Assembly (NCBI RefSeq): GCF_031679605.1
Contig: NZ_CP117522.1
Coordinates: 7,812,001-7,876,000, forward strand
Origin: Streptomyces luomodiensis
GTDB lineage: Bacteria; Actinomycetota; Actinomycetes; Streptomycetales; Streptomycetaceae
Reading direction: 5' to 3'
Length of the DNA: 64,000 nt
Part shown: positions 41,803 to 50,094 of the stretch, in pieces
How positions within the stretch are numbered: position 1 is the stretch's first letter
How the letters are laid out: every line of letters begins with the position of its first letter
Translations under genes and position numbers: made by a program
The notes under the pieces: generated by a model
The model's input: the letters and a program-made list of their open reading frames with translations, nothing else
Database searches by the model: none
Told to the model about the DNA's origin: nothing

Positions 41803-42492
41803 TCAGCCCGACGCCGCCGCCACCAGGGCCCGCATGATCCGTACGTCGTCGCCCGCCTCCGGGTGCCACTGCACGCCCAGCGTGAACGCCTCCGCGTCCG
41901 GCAGTTCCACCGCCTCCACCGTTCCGTCGCCCGTGGCATGGGCTGCCGGGATCAGGCCCTTGCCCAGGTGGGCCACGGACTGGTGGTGGAAGGTGGGGAC
42001 GGACACCGGGGCCGGGAGGATCTCGGCGAGGCGCGTGCCCGGGACCGGTGTGACCTCGTGGTGGCCGAAGACGCCGGGCGGCCCCGCGTGGCCGTCGAGG
42101 TGCTGAAGGAGTGTGCCGCCGAGGGAGACGTTCAGCAGCTGATGGCCGCGGCAGATGCCCAGCAGGGGGACGCCGGCCGACAGGGCCGCGTCGATCAGGG
42201 CCAGTTCCCACGCGTCGCGCTCCCGTGCCGGCGGCCCCGTGCGCGGGTCGGCGGCGGCCCCGTACCGTACGGGTTCCACGTCCGGGCCGCCGGAGACGAC
42301 CAGCCCGTCCAGACGGGCGACGACGGCGGCGGCCGAGCCGTCCGCGCGGTCCGGTGGCAGCATCGTCGCCAGGCCGCCCGCGCGCTGGACGAGGCGGTGG
42401 TAGCCCGAGGGCAGCAGCGCGGCGGGGAGGTTCCAGACGCCCCAGCTCGCCGAGGGTTCGAGGTAGGTGCTGAGGCCGATCAGAGGGGGCAC
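41803..42492 (-). CDS. Gamma-glutamyl-GABA hydrolase-like (PuuD-type) amidohydrolase
   Basis: The 229-residue class I glutamine amidotransferase-fold protein has nucleophile elbow LGICRGHQLLN and the catalytic LGVQWHPE, with LVVSGGPDVEP at the start of the domain, as in PuuD. In this locus it most likely cleaves a gamma-glutamyl amide released by the GlnA4-type pathway, such as gamma-glutamylglycine, returning glutamate. It starts at a GTG 14 nt after the permease stop, with a weak ribosome-binding site, and is probably co-transcribed with the permease. Confidence 0.9.
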   Translation of the reverse strand: MPPLIGLSTYLEPSASWGVWNLPAALLPSGYHRLVQRAGGLATMLPPDRADGSAAAVVARLDGLVVSGGPDVEPVRYGAAADPRTGPPARERDAWELALIDAALSAGVPLLGICRGHQLLNVSLGGTLLQHLDGHAGPPGVFGHHEVTPVPGTRLAEILPAPVSVPTFHHQSVAHLGKGLIPAAHATGDGTVEAVELPDAEAFTLGVQWHPEAGDDVRIMRALVAAASG

Positions 42493-42505
42493 GGTCGGTC
42501 CAATC

Positions 42506-44002
42506 TCAGTCGCGGGACAGTTCCGCCTCGGCCTCCGCCAGCGCCGCGAACTCCTCCTCCGGCGCGGCCGCGACCAGGCGGTGGCGGCTGTAGAAGGCGA
42601 AGTAGGCCAGCGCCACCGCGTAGACGCCCAGCGCGATGAAGGCCGCGTCCTTGTCCACCAGGAAGGTGGCCACCAGCGCCGAACAGGCCAGGACGAAGGC
42701 GAGGGACGACGTTACCGTGCCGCCGGGGGTGCGGTAGGGACGCTCCAGGCCCGGTTCGCGGCGGCGCAGGACGATGTGGGAGAGCGACATCAGGGCGTAC
42801 GAGATGGTGGCGCCGAAGACCGCGGCGTTGAGCATCCGGGCGCCGTCGCCGGACCAGGCCGCGAGGGTGAAGCCGATGGCGCCCGGGACGAGCAGGCCCA
42901 GGTACGGGGCCTTGCGGCGGCTGGTCAGGGAGAGGAAGCGGGGCAGATAGCCGGCCCGGGAGAGGGCGAACAGCTGGCGCGAACCGGCGAAGATCAGCGA
43001 GAAGAAGGAGGCCACGAGCCCGGCGAGGCCCGCGTAGTTGACGACGCGGGACAGCGCGGTCGCCTTGCCTCCCGGCTGGAGCGCCTCGACCAGCGGGTTG
43101 CCCGCGTCCTGGAGGGCACCGGAGCCGCGCGCCCCGGTCGCGGCGAGGAAGGTGAGCAGGGCGAGGCACAGCAGGATGCCCATGGACCAGGCCATGGCCC
43201 TCGGCAGGGTACGGGCCGGGTCCCGGGTCTCCTCAGCCGCCAGCGGCACCCCCTCCACCCCCAGGAAGAACCACATGCCGAAGGGGAACGCCGACCAGAT
43301 GCCGAGCAGTCCGAACGGCAGCCAGGAGGTGGCGCCGAACGCCGAATGGTCCACCGCGATGTCGTCGAGCGAGCCCGCGTCGAAGTCGGTGAACGCGCCG
43401 ATCGCGAAGACCAGCAGCGCGGCGACCGCGACGGCGGTCACGACCAGGCTGAACCGCAGGGCCTCGCCCACGCCCCACAGATGGATGCCGATGAAGAGGA
43501 CGAAACACGCCAGATAGACCGGCCAGCCGGACTCCAGTCCGAAGAGTCCGAGCGACTCGACGTAGTCGCCGATGAAGATGGAGATGGCGGCGGGGGCCAG
43601 GACGTACTCGATGAGGATCGCCGTACCGGTGAGGAAGCCACCCCAGGGGCCGAGGGCGCGCCGCGCGAAGCCGTAGCCGCCGCCCGCCGTGGGCAGGATC
43701 GCGGCCAGCTCGGCCAGGGCGAACACCATGCAGGCGTACATCAGGCCCATCAGCAGCGCGGCGATGGCCAGACCGCCGAAGCCGCCCTCCGCCAGGCCGA
43801 AGTTCCAGCCGGAGTAGTCGCCGGAGACGACATAGGCGACGCCGAGGCCGGTCAGCAGCAGCGGGCCCGCGCTGCCGCGCCGCAGGGTACGGCGCTCCAG
43901 ATACCCGTCGCCGGGGGCCGGCGCCGACGCGCCGCCCGGTGGTGCGCCGACGGCGGAGGCGCGGGCGGACTCGGTGCGGGCGGACTCGGTTCCGTCGGCC
44001 AT
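42506..44002 (-). CDS. Ethanolamine permease-like APC transporter
   Basis: The 498-residue integral membrane protein has about 12 hydrophobic segments. The first contains GLGVAYVVSGDYSGWNFGLAEGGFGG, a signature of the ethanolamine permease branch of the APC superfamily. LPTAGGGYGFARRALGPWGGFLTG and GSRQLFALSRAGYLP are further family motifs. It is predicted to import ethanolamine by an H+- or Na+-coupled mechanism. The ATG at 44002 is supported by AGGAG close upstream. A 13-bp-arm inverted repeat lies 30-57 nt before the start. It is followed by the gamma-glutamyl amide hydrolase gene. Confidence 0.9.
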   Translation of the reverse strand: MADGTESARTESARASAVGAPPGGASAPAPGDGYLERRTLRRGSAGPLLLTGLGVAYVVSGDYSGWNFGLAEGGFGGLAIAALLMGLMYACMVFALAELAAILPTAGGGYGFARRALGPWGGFLTGTAILIEYVLAPAAISIFIGDYVESLGLFGLESGWPVYLACFVLFIGIHLWGVGEALRFSLVVTAVAVAALLVFAIGAFTDFDAGSLDDIAVDHSAFGATSWLPFGLLGIWSAFPFGMWFFLGVEGVPLAAEETRDPARTLPRAMAWSMGILLCLALLTFLAATGARGSGALQDAGNPLVEALQPGGKATALSRVVNYAGLAGLVASFFSLIFAGSRQLFALSRAGYLPRFLSLTSRRKAPYLGLLVPGAIGFTLAAWSGDGARMLNAAVFGATISYALMSLSHIVLRRREPGLERPYRTPGGTVTSSLAFVLACSALVATFLVDKDAAFIALGVYAVALAYFAFYSRHRLVAAAPEEEFAALAEAEAELSRD

Positions 44003-44031
44003 GGAGGCTCCTGCTCGACGCGGGGGGCGAT

Positions 44032-44059
44032 GGCAAAGGTGTGGGGCCATACCTTTGCC
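44032..44059. promoter_or_regulatory. Long inverted repeat upstream of the permease gene
   Basis: GGCAAAGGTGTGG (44032-44044) and CCATACCTTTGCC (44047-44059) are inverted repeats with one mismatch and a 2-nt centre. The outer nine bases are perfect. The dyad sits immediately upstream of the permease start on the minus strand. It is a good operator candidate, possibly for the adjacent GntR protein. A 5' UTR hairpin is the alternative. Confidence 0.7.
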
Positions 44060-44100
44060 TTCCGGCCGGCGATGCGCAAGACCTCCGCGTAAAACCGGCG

Positions 44101-44329
44101 TTACGGAGTGACGGGCGGAGGGTGGGTGGACGGCGGGCGGAGGGCGGACGGACCGCTGGCGGACCGTGGGCGGACCGCGGAATGGACGGCGGGTGGAGGG
44201 CGGACGGACCGCGGGTGGACGGCGGGTAGAGGGCGGACGGACGGCGGGCGGACCGTGGGCGGGCGGCGGACGGACCGTGGGCGGACAGGCGGGGCCGGAC
44301 AGTGACGGACGGACCGCGGGCAGACAGGC
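44101..44329. repeat. Purine-rich low-complexity repeat (GGCGGACGGACCG-type)
   Basis: This stretch is built from variants of GGCGGACGGACCGNGGGNGGAC, rich in GGG tracts on the plus strand and with no conserved frame. It runs directly into the ordered 26-bp array at 44330. I see no gene in it. Confidence 0.65.
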
Positions 44330-44510
44330 GGGGCCGGTCCAGGGAGCTGCTGGGCGGGGCCGGTCCAGGGAGGCGCTGGGCGGGCCGGTCCGGGGAGCTG
44401 CTGGGCGGGGCCGGTCCAGGGAGGCGCTGGGCGGGGCCGGTCCGGGGAGCTGCTGGGCGGGGCCGGTCCAGGGAGGCGCTGGGCGGGGCCGGACCAGGGA
44501 GCCGCTGGGC
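44330..44510. repeat. Seven tandem 26-bp repeats adjoining the GntR gene 3' end
   Basis: Seven units start at 44330, 44356, 44382 (25 bp), 44407, 44433, 44459 and 44485. Each reads GGGGCCGGTCC, then (A/G)GGGAG and (CT/GC)GCTGGGC. Two variants alternate (..AGCTGCTGGGC and ..AGGCGCTGGGC), giving a 51-52-bp higher-order period. A degenerate eighth copy at 44511-44535 (GGGTCAGACCAGGAAGCCGC) is the 3' end and stop codon of the GntR gene on the minus strand. Confidence 0.9.
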
Positions 44511-44513
44511 GGG

Positions 44514-45311
44514 TCAGACCAGGAAGCCGCGCAGCAGCGCCGCCGTGCCCTCGCAGTGCTCCCGCATCACCTCGCGCGCCCCGTCCGCGTCCCGGTCCAG
44601 CACCGCCTCGACCAGCGCCGAGTGCTGGGCCTGTGAGTGCTCCAGGTTCTTCACCAGCAGCGGGATGCAGTCCAGCAGGTCGTTGACGGTCGCGCGGACG
44701 GCCGCGTACTGGGCGGCCAGCGACGGCGAGCCCGCCAGCTCCGCGAGCGTCAGGTGGAGCATCGTGTCCAGGCGCCGGTAGTCGGTGAGCGGGGCGTCCC
44801 GCGTCGCGTCGAGGGCCGCCTGCAGCCGGCGCGCCTGCCCGGCGTCGAGCCCGTGCGCGGCGCACAGCCCCGCCGCGCCCACCTCCAGGACCTCCCGGAA
44901 CCGCAGAGTGTCCTCGACGTCGACGGCCGCGACCCGGCGCCGCAGTTCGTCCCCGTCGCCCCGGTTGGGCTCGGGCCTGGCCCGGACGAAGGTGCCGCCG
45001 TAGCGGCCGCGGCGGCTCTCCACCAGCCCCTGGTCCTGGAGCACCTTCAGCACCTCGCGCAGGGTCACCCGGCTGATCCGCAGCCGGTCGGCCAGCTCCC
45101 GCTCGGCCGGGAGCCGGCCGCCGTCGGGGACCAGGCCCAGCCGCAGCACCTGGAGTATCTGCTCCAGCGCCTCCTCGAAGCCGTTCCCGGCGCGCACCGG
45201 GCGCAGCACCGGCGCCAGCCGGTCGCCGCCCCCGCTCCGGCCCCCGCTCCCGGCCCCGCTCGCGCGCTCGCTCCCGGCCCCGCCCCCGTTCCCGTTTCCG
45301 ATTCCGTCCAT
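44514..45311 (-). CDS. GntR/FadR-family transcriptional regulator
   Basis: The 265-residue protein has a winged helix-turn-helix (LRLGLVPDGGRLPAERELADRLRISRVTLREVLKVLQDQGLVESRRGRYGGTFV) and a FadR-type all-helical effector domain (FCD: LRFREVLEVGAAGLCAAHG, DTMLHLTLAELAGSP, EHSQAQHSALVEAVLDRDADGAREVMREH). The ~30 residues before the HTH are Gly/Ser-rich. The ATG at 45311 lies 13 nt after AGGAGG. An upstream in-frame start at 45368 would intrude on the divergent promoter. It probably controls the flanking ethanolamine genes. Confidence 0.9.
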   Translation of the reverse strand: MDGIGNGNGGGAGSERASGAGSGGRSGGGDRLAPVLRPVRAGNGFEEALEQILQVLRLGLVPDGGRLPAERELADRLRISRVTLREVLKVLQDQGLVESRRGRYGGTFVRARPEPNRGDGDELRRRVAAVDVEDTLRFREVLEVGAAGLCAAHGLDAGQARRLQAALDATRDAPLTDYRRLDTMLHLTLAELAGSPSLAAQYAAVRATVNDLLDCIPLLVKNLEHSQAQHSALVEAVLDRDADGAREVMREHCEGTAALLRGFLV

Positions 45312-45335
45312 CGAACCGTCCGCACCTCCTTCCCA

Positions 45336-45357
45336 ACCAATGGTCTGCGGTATTACC
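45336..45357. promoter_or_regulatory. Two short palindromes in the divergent GntR/glnA4 promoter
   Basis: ACCAATGGT (45336-45344) and GGTATTACC (45349-45357) are perfect odd palindromes 4 bp apart in the 98-bp divergent gap. The second fits the N-GT-N3-AC-N pattern of FadR-subfamily operators. Autoregulation and control of glnA4 are inferred. Confidence 0.55.
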
Positions 45358-45409
45358 TTAAACGCCACCCCGCGCCCCCAGCCCCGCTCCGACGCCAGGA
45401 GGCCCCACC

Positions 45410-46777
45410 GTGGCAGACCGCACGCCCCCGCTCTCGGTCGACGAGCTGACCAGACTGGTCGCCGCCGGGGAGATCGACACCGTCGTCCTGGCCTTCACCG
45501 ATATGCAGGGAAGGCTCCAGGGCAAGCGGTTCGCCGCCCGGTTCTTCCTCGACGACGTCCTGGAGCACGGCACCGAGGGCTGCAACTACCTCCTCGCCGT
45601 CGACGCCGAGATGAACACCGTCGACGGCTACGCCATGTCCTCCTGGGAGCGTGGCTACGGCGACTTCGCCATGCACGGCGACACCGTCACCCTGCGCCGC
45701 ACCCCCTGGAACCCCGGCACCGCCCTCCTCACCGCCGATCTCGCCTGGCACGACGGCACCCCCGTGGCCGCCTCCCCGCGCCAGATCCTGCGCCGTCAGC
45801 TCGACCGGCTCGCCGAGCGCGGCTGGACCGCGTACACCGGCACCGAGCTGGAGTTCATGGTCTTCAAGGACAGCTACGAGCAGGCGTGGAACACCGGTTA
45901 CCGCGGGCTCACCCCGGCCAACCAGTACAACGTCGACTACTCCGTCCTCGGCACCGGCCGGGTCGAACCCCTGCTGCGCCGCATCCGCAACGAGATGGGC
46001 GCCGCCGGGATGACCGTTGAGTCGGCCAAGGGGGAGTGCAACCTCGGCCAGCACGAGATCGCCTTCCGTTACGCCGACGCCCTGACCACCTGCGACCAGC
46101 ACGCCGTCTACAAGACCGGTGCCAAGGAGATCGCCGCCCAGGAGGGCATGGCGCTCACCTTCATGGCCAAGTACGACGAGCGCGAGGGCAACTCCTGCCA
46201 TATCCACCTCTCGCTGCGCGATGAGGCCGGGCGCCCCGTGCTCGCCGACGACGACGGCCCGTACGGCATGTCGCGGACCATGCGCCACTTCCTGGCCGGG
46301 CAGCTCGCGGCGATGCGCGACTTCACCCTGCTCTACGCCCCGAACATCAACTCCTACAAGCGGTTCCGCCCCGGCTCCTTCGCCCCCACCGCCGTCGCCT
46401 GGGGCCCGGACAACCGCACCTGCGCACTGCGCGTCATCGGCCACGGCCCCTCCCACCGGCTGGAGAACCGGCTGCCCGGCGGCGATGTCAACCCGTACCT
46501 GGCGGTGGCCGGGATGGTGGCCGCCGGGCTGTACGGCGTCGAGCGGGAGCTGGAGCTCCCCGAGGTCTGTACCGGCAACGCCTACAACGGCGCCGCCGCA
46601 CACGTCCCAACCTCGCTGCGGGACGCCGCCGAGCTGTGGCGGAACAGCCCCATAGCGCGGGCCGCCTTCGGCGACGAGGTGGTCGAGCACTACCTCAACA
46701 TGGCCCGCGTCGAGCAGGACGCGTACGACACCGCCGTCACGGACTGGGAGCGCTTCCGGTCCTTCGAGCGCATGTGA
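45410..46777 (+). CDS. glnA4: Gamma-glutamylethanolamide synthetase-like GlnA4 (glutamine synthetase family)
   Basis: The 455-residue glutamine synthetase-fold ligase has ELEFMVF (metal-binding Glu), ESAKGECNLGQHEIAF, NSCHIHLSL and NRLPGGDVNPYLAVAGMVAAG. It is not a housekeeping GlnA: it lacks the usual adenylylation-loop context, and its neighbourhood (ethanolamine-type permease, FadR regulator, ALDH, SDR, gamma-glutamyl hydrolase) matches S. coelicolor GlnA4. That enzyme glutamylates ethanolamine in an ATP-dependent reaction. The GTG start follows AGGAGG at 45397-45402. It is the first gene of a three-gene operon with the two dehydrogenases. Substrate is inferred by synteny. Confidence 0.88.
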   Translation: MADRTPPLSVDELTRLVAAGEIDTVVLAFTDMQGRLQGKRFAARFFLDDVLEHGTEGCNYLLAVDAEMNTVDGYAMSSWERGYGDFAMHGDTVTLRRTPWNPGTALLTADLAWHDGTPVAASPRQILRRQLDRLAERGWTAYTGTELEFMVFKDSYEQAWNTGYRGLTPANQYNVDYSVLGTGRVEPLLRRIRNEMGAAGMTVESAKGECNLGQHEIAFRYADALTTCDQHAVYKTGAKEIAAQEGMALTFMAKYDEREGNSCHIHLSLRDEAGRPVLADDDGPYGMSRTMRHFLAGQLAAMRDFTLLYAPNINSYKRFRPGSFAPTAVAWGPDNRTCALRVIGHGPSHRLENRLPGGDVNPYLAVAGMVAAGLYGVERELELPEVCTGNAYNGAAAHVPTSLRDAAELWRNSPIARAAFGDEVVEHYLNMARVEQDAYDTAVTDWERFRSFERM

Positions 46778-46788
46778 GGAACCACCAG

Positions 46789-48186
46789 GTGAGCAACGAG
46801 CACCCGCACCCCGCCGGCCACCCCCACGAGCACCGGGTCCTCAACCCGGCCACCGAGGAGGTCATCGCCACCGTCCCCGCCGCCACCCCGGGCGATGTGG
46901 CCGCCGCCGTCGCCCGCGCCACCGGGGCACAGCGCGGCTGGGCCGCCCTCGCCCCCGCCGACCGCGCCCGGCTGCTGCGCCGCTTCGCCGCCGTCGTGGA
47001 CGATCACCTCGAGGAACTGGCCGTCCTCGAAGTCCGCGAGGCGGGTCACCCGATCGGCAACGCCCGCTGGGAGGCGGGCAATGTCCGCGATCTGCTGGAC
47101 TACGCGGCCGGTGGAGCGGAGCGGCTGAGCGGCGCCCAGATCCCGGTGGCCGGCGGTCTGAACGTCACCTTCCACGAGCCGCTCGGCGTGGTCGCGGTCA
47201 TCGCCCCGTGGAACTTCCCCATGCCGATCGCCGCCTGGGGCACCGCCCCCGCCCTGGCCGCCGGGAACGCGGTGGTCCTCAAGCCGGCCGAGACCACCCC
47301 GCTCACCGCGCTCCGGCTGGCCGAACTCGCCCTGGAGGCGGGCCTTCCCGAGGGGCTCTTCCAGGTGCTGCCCGGAGCCGGGCCGGTCGCGGGCGCCGCG
47401 CTGGTCGAGCACCCCGGCGTCGCCAAGGTCGTCTTCACCGGCTCCACGGCCGTCGGCAAGGAGATCATGGCCAGGTGCGCGGCGGGCGTGAAGCGGGTGA
47501 CCCTCGAACTCGGCGGCAAGAGCCCGAACATCGTCTTCGCCGACGCGGACATCGAGCGGGCCGCGGCCTCGGCACCCGGCTCCTTCCTGGACAACACCGG
47601 CCAGGACTGCTGCGCCCGCAGCCGCATCCTGGTGCAACGGAGCGTCTACGACCGGTTCATGGAGCTGCTGGCGCCCGCCGTGACCTCCTTCGCGGTCGGC
47701 GATCCGGCCGACCCCGCCACCGCCATGGGCCCGCTGATCTCCGCCGCCCAGCGGGAGCGGGTACGGTCCTACGTCCCCGAGGACGCGCCCGCCGCGATCC
47801 GCGGCGAGGCCCCGAAGGGCAAGGGGTTCTGGTACCCGGCCACCGTGCTGGAGGCCACCGGCCCCGCGGACCGCGCCGCCGTGGAGGAGATCTTCGGCCC
47901 CGTCGCCGTCGTCCTCCCCTTCGAGGACGAGGCCGACGCCGTGCGGCTGGCCAACGCCACCGACTACGGCCTGTCCGGCTCGATCTGGACCCGCGACGTG
48001 GGCCGCGCCGTCCGGGTCTCGCGCGCCGTCGCCGCCGGGAACCTGTCCGTGAACTCGCACAGCAGCGTGCGGTACACCACCCCCTTCGGCGGCTACAAGC
48101 AGTCCGGCCTGGGCCGGGAGCTGGGCCCCGACGCCCTTACCGCCTTCACCGAGACCAAGAACGTCTTCATCAGCACCGAGGAGTGA
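46789..48186 (+). CDS. Aldehyde dehydrogenase
   Basis: The 465-residue NAD(P)-dependent aldehyde dehydrogenase has APWNFPM, the coenzyme motif FTGSTAVGKEI, catalytic glutamate in LELGGKSPN, and the catalytic cysteine in NTGQDCCARSR. FGPV and the C-terminal PFGGYKQSGLGRELG are also typical. It begins at a GTG 11 nt after glnA4. In the proposed pathway it would oxidise the aldehyde derived from gamma-glutamylethanolamide to gamma-glutamylglycine. Enzymes of the puuC/GABA class are the closest in style. Confidence 0.93.
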   Translation: MSNEHPHPAGHPHEHRVLNPATEEVIATVPAATPGDVAAAVARATGAQRGWAALAPADRARLLRRFAAVVDDHLEELAVLEVREAGHPIGNARWEAGNVRDLLDYAAGGAERLSGAQIPVAGGLNVTFHEPLGVVAVIAPWNFPMPIAAWGTAPALAAGNAVVLKPAETTPLTALRLAELALEAGLPEGLFQVLPGAGPVAGAALVEHPGVAKVVFTGSTAVGKEIMARCAAGVKRVTLELGGKSPNIVFADADIERAAASAPGSFLDNTGQDCCARSRILVQRSVYDRFMELLAPAVTSFAVGDPADPATAMGPLISAAQRERVRSYVPEDAPAAIRGEAPKGKGFWYPATVLEATGPADRAAVEEIFGPVAVVLPFEDEADAVRLANATDYGLSGSIWTRDVGRAVRVSRAVAAGNLSVNSHSSVRYTTPFGGYKQSGLGRELGPDALTAFTETKNVFISTEE

Positions 48187-48191
48187 CTGAC

Positions 48192-48974
48192 GTGACCGAG
48201 ACCCCCGTGTGCCGCCGTCTGGTGGGCCGTACCGCCGTCGTCACCGGAGCGGGCAGCGGCATCGGCCTGGCCACCGCGCACCGCCTCGCCTCCGAGGGCG
48301 CGCAGGTCGTCTGCGCCGATATCGACGCGGGCGCCGGCAAGGCCGCGGCCGACGCGGTCGGCGGGCTCTTCGTCCAGGTGGACGTCACCGATCCCGAGCA
48401 GGTCGAGGCGCTCTTCAAGACCGCCTTCGACACCTACGGTTCGGTGGACATCGCCTTCAACAACGCCGGTATCTCGCCGCCCGACGACGACTCGATCCTC
48501 ACCACCGGACTCGACGCCTGGAAGCGGGTCCAGGACGTCAACCTCACCTCCGTCTACCTGTGCTGCAAGGCCGCGCTGCCCTACATGCGGCGGCAGGGCA
48601 GGGGCTCCATCATCAACACCGCCTCCTTCGTGGCCGTGATGGGCGCCGCCACCTCGCAGATCAGCTACACCGCCTCCAAGGGCGGGGTGCTGGCCATGTC
48701 GCGCGAACTGGGCGTGCAGTTCGCCCGCGAGGGCATCCGGGTCAACGCGCTGTGCCCGGGGCCGGTCAACACCCCGCTGCTGAAGGAGCTGTTCGCCAAG
48801 GACCCGGAGCGGGCCCAGCGCCGGCTGGTCCACGTGCCGGTGGGCCGGTTCGCCGAGCCGGCCGAGATCGCCGCCGCCGTCGCCTTCCTGGCCAGCGACG
48901 ACGCGTCGTTCGTCAACGCCGCCGAGTTCCTCGTGGACGGCGGGATCGCCGGGGCGTACGTCACCCCGCTGTAG
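48192..48974 (+). CDS. SDR-family oxidoreductase
   Basis: The 260-residue classical SDR has TGAGSGIGLATA, VDVTDPEQV, NNAGISPP, the catalytic serine in NTASFVAVMG and YTASKGG. It starts at a GTG 5 nt after the aldehyde dehydrogenase stop and ends the operon. The expected role is oxidation of the alcohol group of gamma-glutamylethanolamide to the aldehyde, feeding the adjacent ALDH. This assignment is from context. Confidence 0.92.
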   Translation: MTETPVCRRLVGRTAVVTGAGSGIGLATAHRLASEGAQVVCADIDAGAGKAAADAVGGLFVQVDVTDPEQVEALFKTAFDTYGSVDIAFNNAGISPPDDDSILTTGLDAWKRVQDVNLTSVYLCCKAALPYMRRQGRGSIINTASFVAVMGAATSQISYTASKGGVLAMSRELGVQFAREGIRVNALCPGPVNTPLLKELFAKDPERAQRRLVHVPVGRFAEPAEIAAAVAFLASDDASFVNAAEFLVDGGIAGAYVTPL

Positions 48975-49036
48975 TCCGCACGCGCGGTCCGGTCGCCGCG
49001 GTGTACGGAGCCGAGCCATGGCCATAGGCTGACCGA

Positions 49037-49996
49037 GTGACCATGAACACGCCCCCCGGCTGGTACCCCGATCCCGGCTACGCAGGCAGTGGCCCCGCCA
49101 TGGAACGGTGGTGGGACGGCGCCGCCTGGACCGAGTACACCCGCGACGCCTCCGGCGCCGCGGACCCGGCCTTCGGCCCGCCGCCGCCCCCCTACCCGCC
49201 AGGGCGGCAGCAGGGCCGGGGCCGCGGTCCGAAGATCGCGGCGCTCGCCGTCGCGGTCGGGGTCGTCGTCGCCGCGATCGTCGGCGGCATCGTGCTGCTG
49301 GGCGACGACGGCGACGGCGGCGGGAGCGCCCAGGCCGGGTCCGCCTCCAGCAGCTCCGCCCCGCAGGACGGCGGCGGCCCGGACCCGGGCGTCCCGGCCC
49401 CGGGCAGCCCCTCGGACGGGCCCACCGACGCGCCCAGCGCGGCGCCCAGCTACGACCCGGACATCGCCCCGGACCCCGTCAACGGCATCAGCCTGCCGGT
49501 GCTCGACGGCTGGCAGGCGGGGCGCAGCAGCTCCGGCGGCGCGGGCGTCACCACCTCCCGCTACCCCTGCCCCGGCGACCCGTCCACCGACTGTGTGCGC
49601 GGCGGCGCCTTCTCCCGCACCGCCACGGGCTACCAGGCCACCTCCGCCAAGGGCATAGCCGAGGAGGACATCGCGCAGAACGCGGAGGAGTCCTACGGCC
49701 AGGACGAGGACACCGACCGCAAGGCGTACGGCGGGATCACCTCCCACAAGCAGCTCAAGGAGTCGGCGGTCGACGTCGCGGGCCAGAAGGGCTACCTGGT
49801 CCGCTGGAAGGTGGTGACGAAGAAGGGCGACGACGGCATCGTCCAGTCGGTCGCCTTCCCCTCGCCCACCGTGCCGGACACGATGGTCGTGGTGCGCTTC
49901 GGCTTCGACGCGAGCGACGAGGCGCCGCCGCTCAGCGACATGGACAAGATCGTCAAGGGCATCGAGGCGCTGGCGGGCGACGGCCAGTCCGTCTAG
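49037..49996 (+). CDS. DUF2510 membrane-anchored protein
   Basis: The ~319-residue protein begins with a DUF2510 motif (PPGWYPDPG...ERWWDGAAWTEYTR), then a Pro-rich linker, one transmembrane helix (KIAALAVAVGVVVAAIVGGIVLLG, about residues 68-91), a Ser/Pro/Gly-rich spacer and an extracytoplasmic domain with a Cys pair (YPCPGDPSTDCVRGG). The topology is cytoplasmic N-terminus with an outside C-terminal domain. The start may be the GTG at 49037 or the ATG at 49043. The function is unknown. It is conserved in streptomycetes next to this locus. Confidence 0.88.
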   Translation: MTMNTPPGWYPDPGYAGSGPAMERWWDGAAWTEYTRDASGAADPAFGPPPPPYPPGRQQGRGRGPKIAALAVAVGVVVAAIVGGIVLLGDDGDGGGSAQAGSASSSSAPQDGGGPDPGVPAPGSPSDGPTDAPSAAPSYDPDIAPDPVNGISLPVLDGWQAGRSSSGGAGVTTSRYPCPGDPSTDCVRGGAFSRTATGYQATSAKGIAEEDIAQNAEESYGQDEDTDRKAYGGITSHKQLKESAVDVAGQKGYLVRWKVVTKKGDDGIVQSVAFPSPTVPDTMVVVRFGFDASDEAPPLSDMDKIVKGIEALAGDGQSV

Positions 49997-50094
49997 GCGG
50001 GGTACGCAAAGCGCCGTATTTCAGAGGAACGTGTCGGCCAGCCGGTCTGCCGAACGCGCCGGTCAGTCGGTCAGCTGGTCAGCCGTCCAGCCGG

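Noticed and set aside
44101..44781. Plus-strand open frames running through the repeat array into the GntR gene
   Set aside because: They exist only because the G/C-rich array lacks stop codons. The GntR protein on the minus strand is unambiguous.
45410..46777. Housekeeping glutamine synthetase
   Set aside because: Gene context (ethanolamine-type permease, FadR regulator, ALDH, SDR and gamma-glutamyl hydrolase) and the N-terminal sequence fit the GlnA4-type gamma-glutamylamine ligases better.
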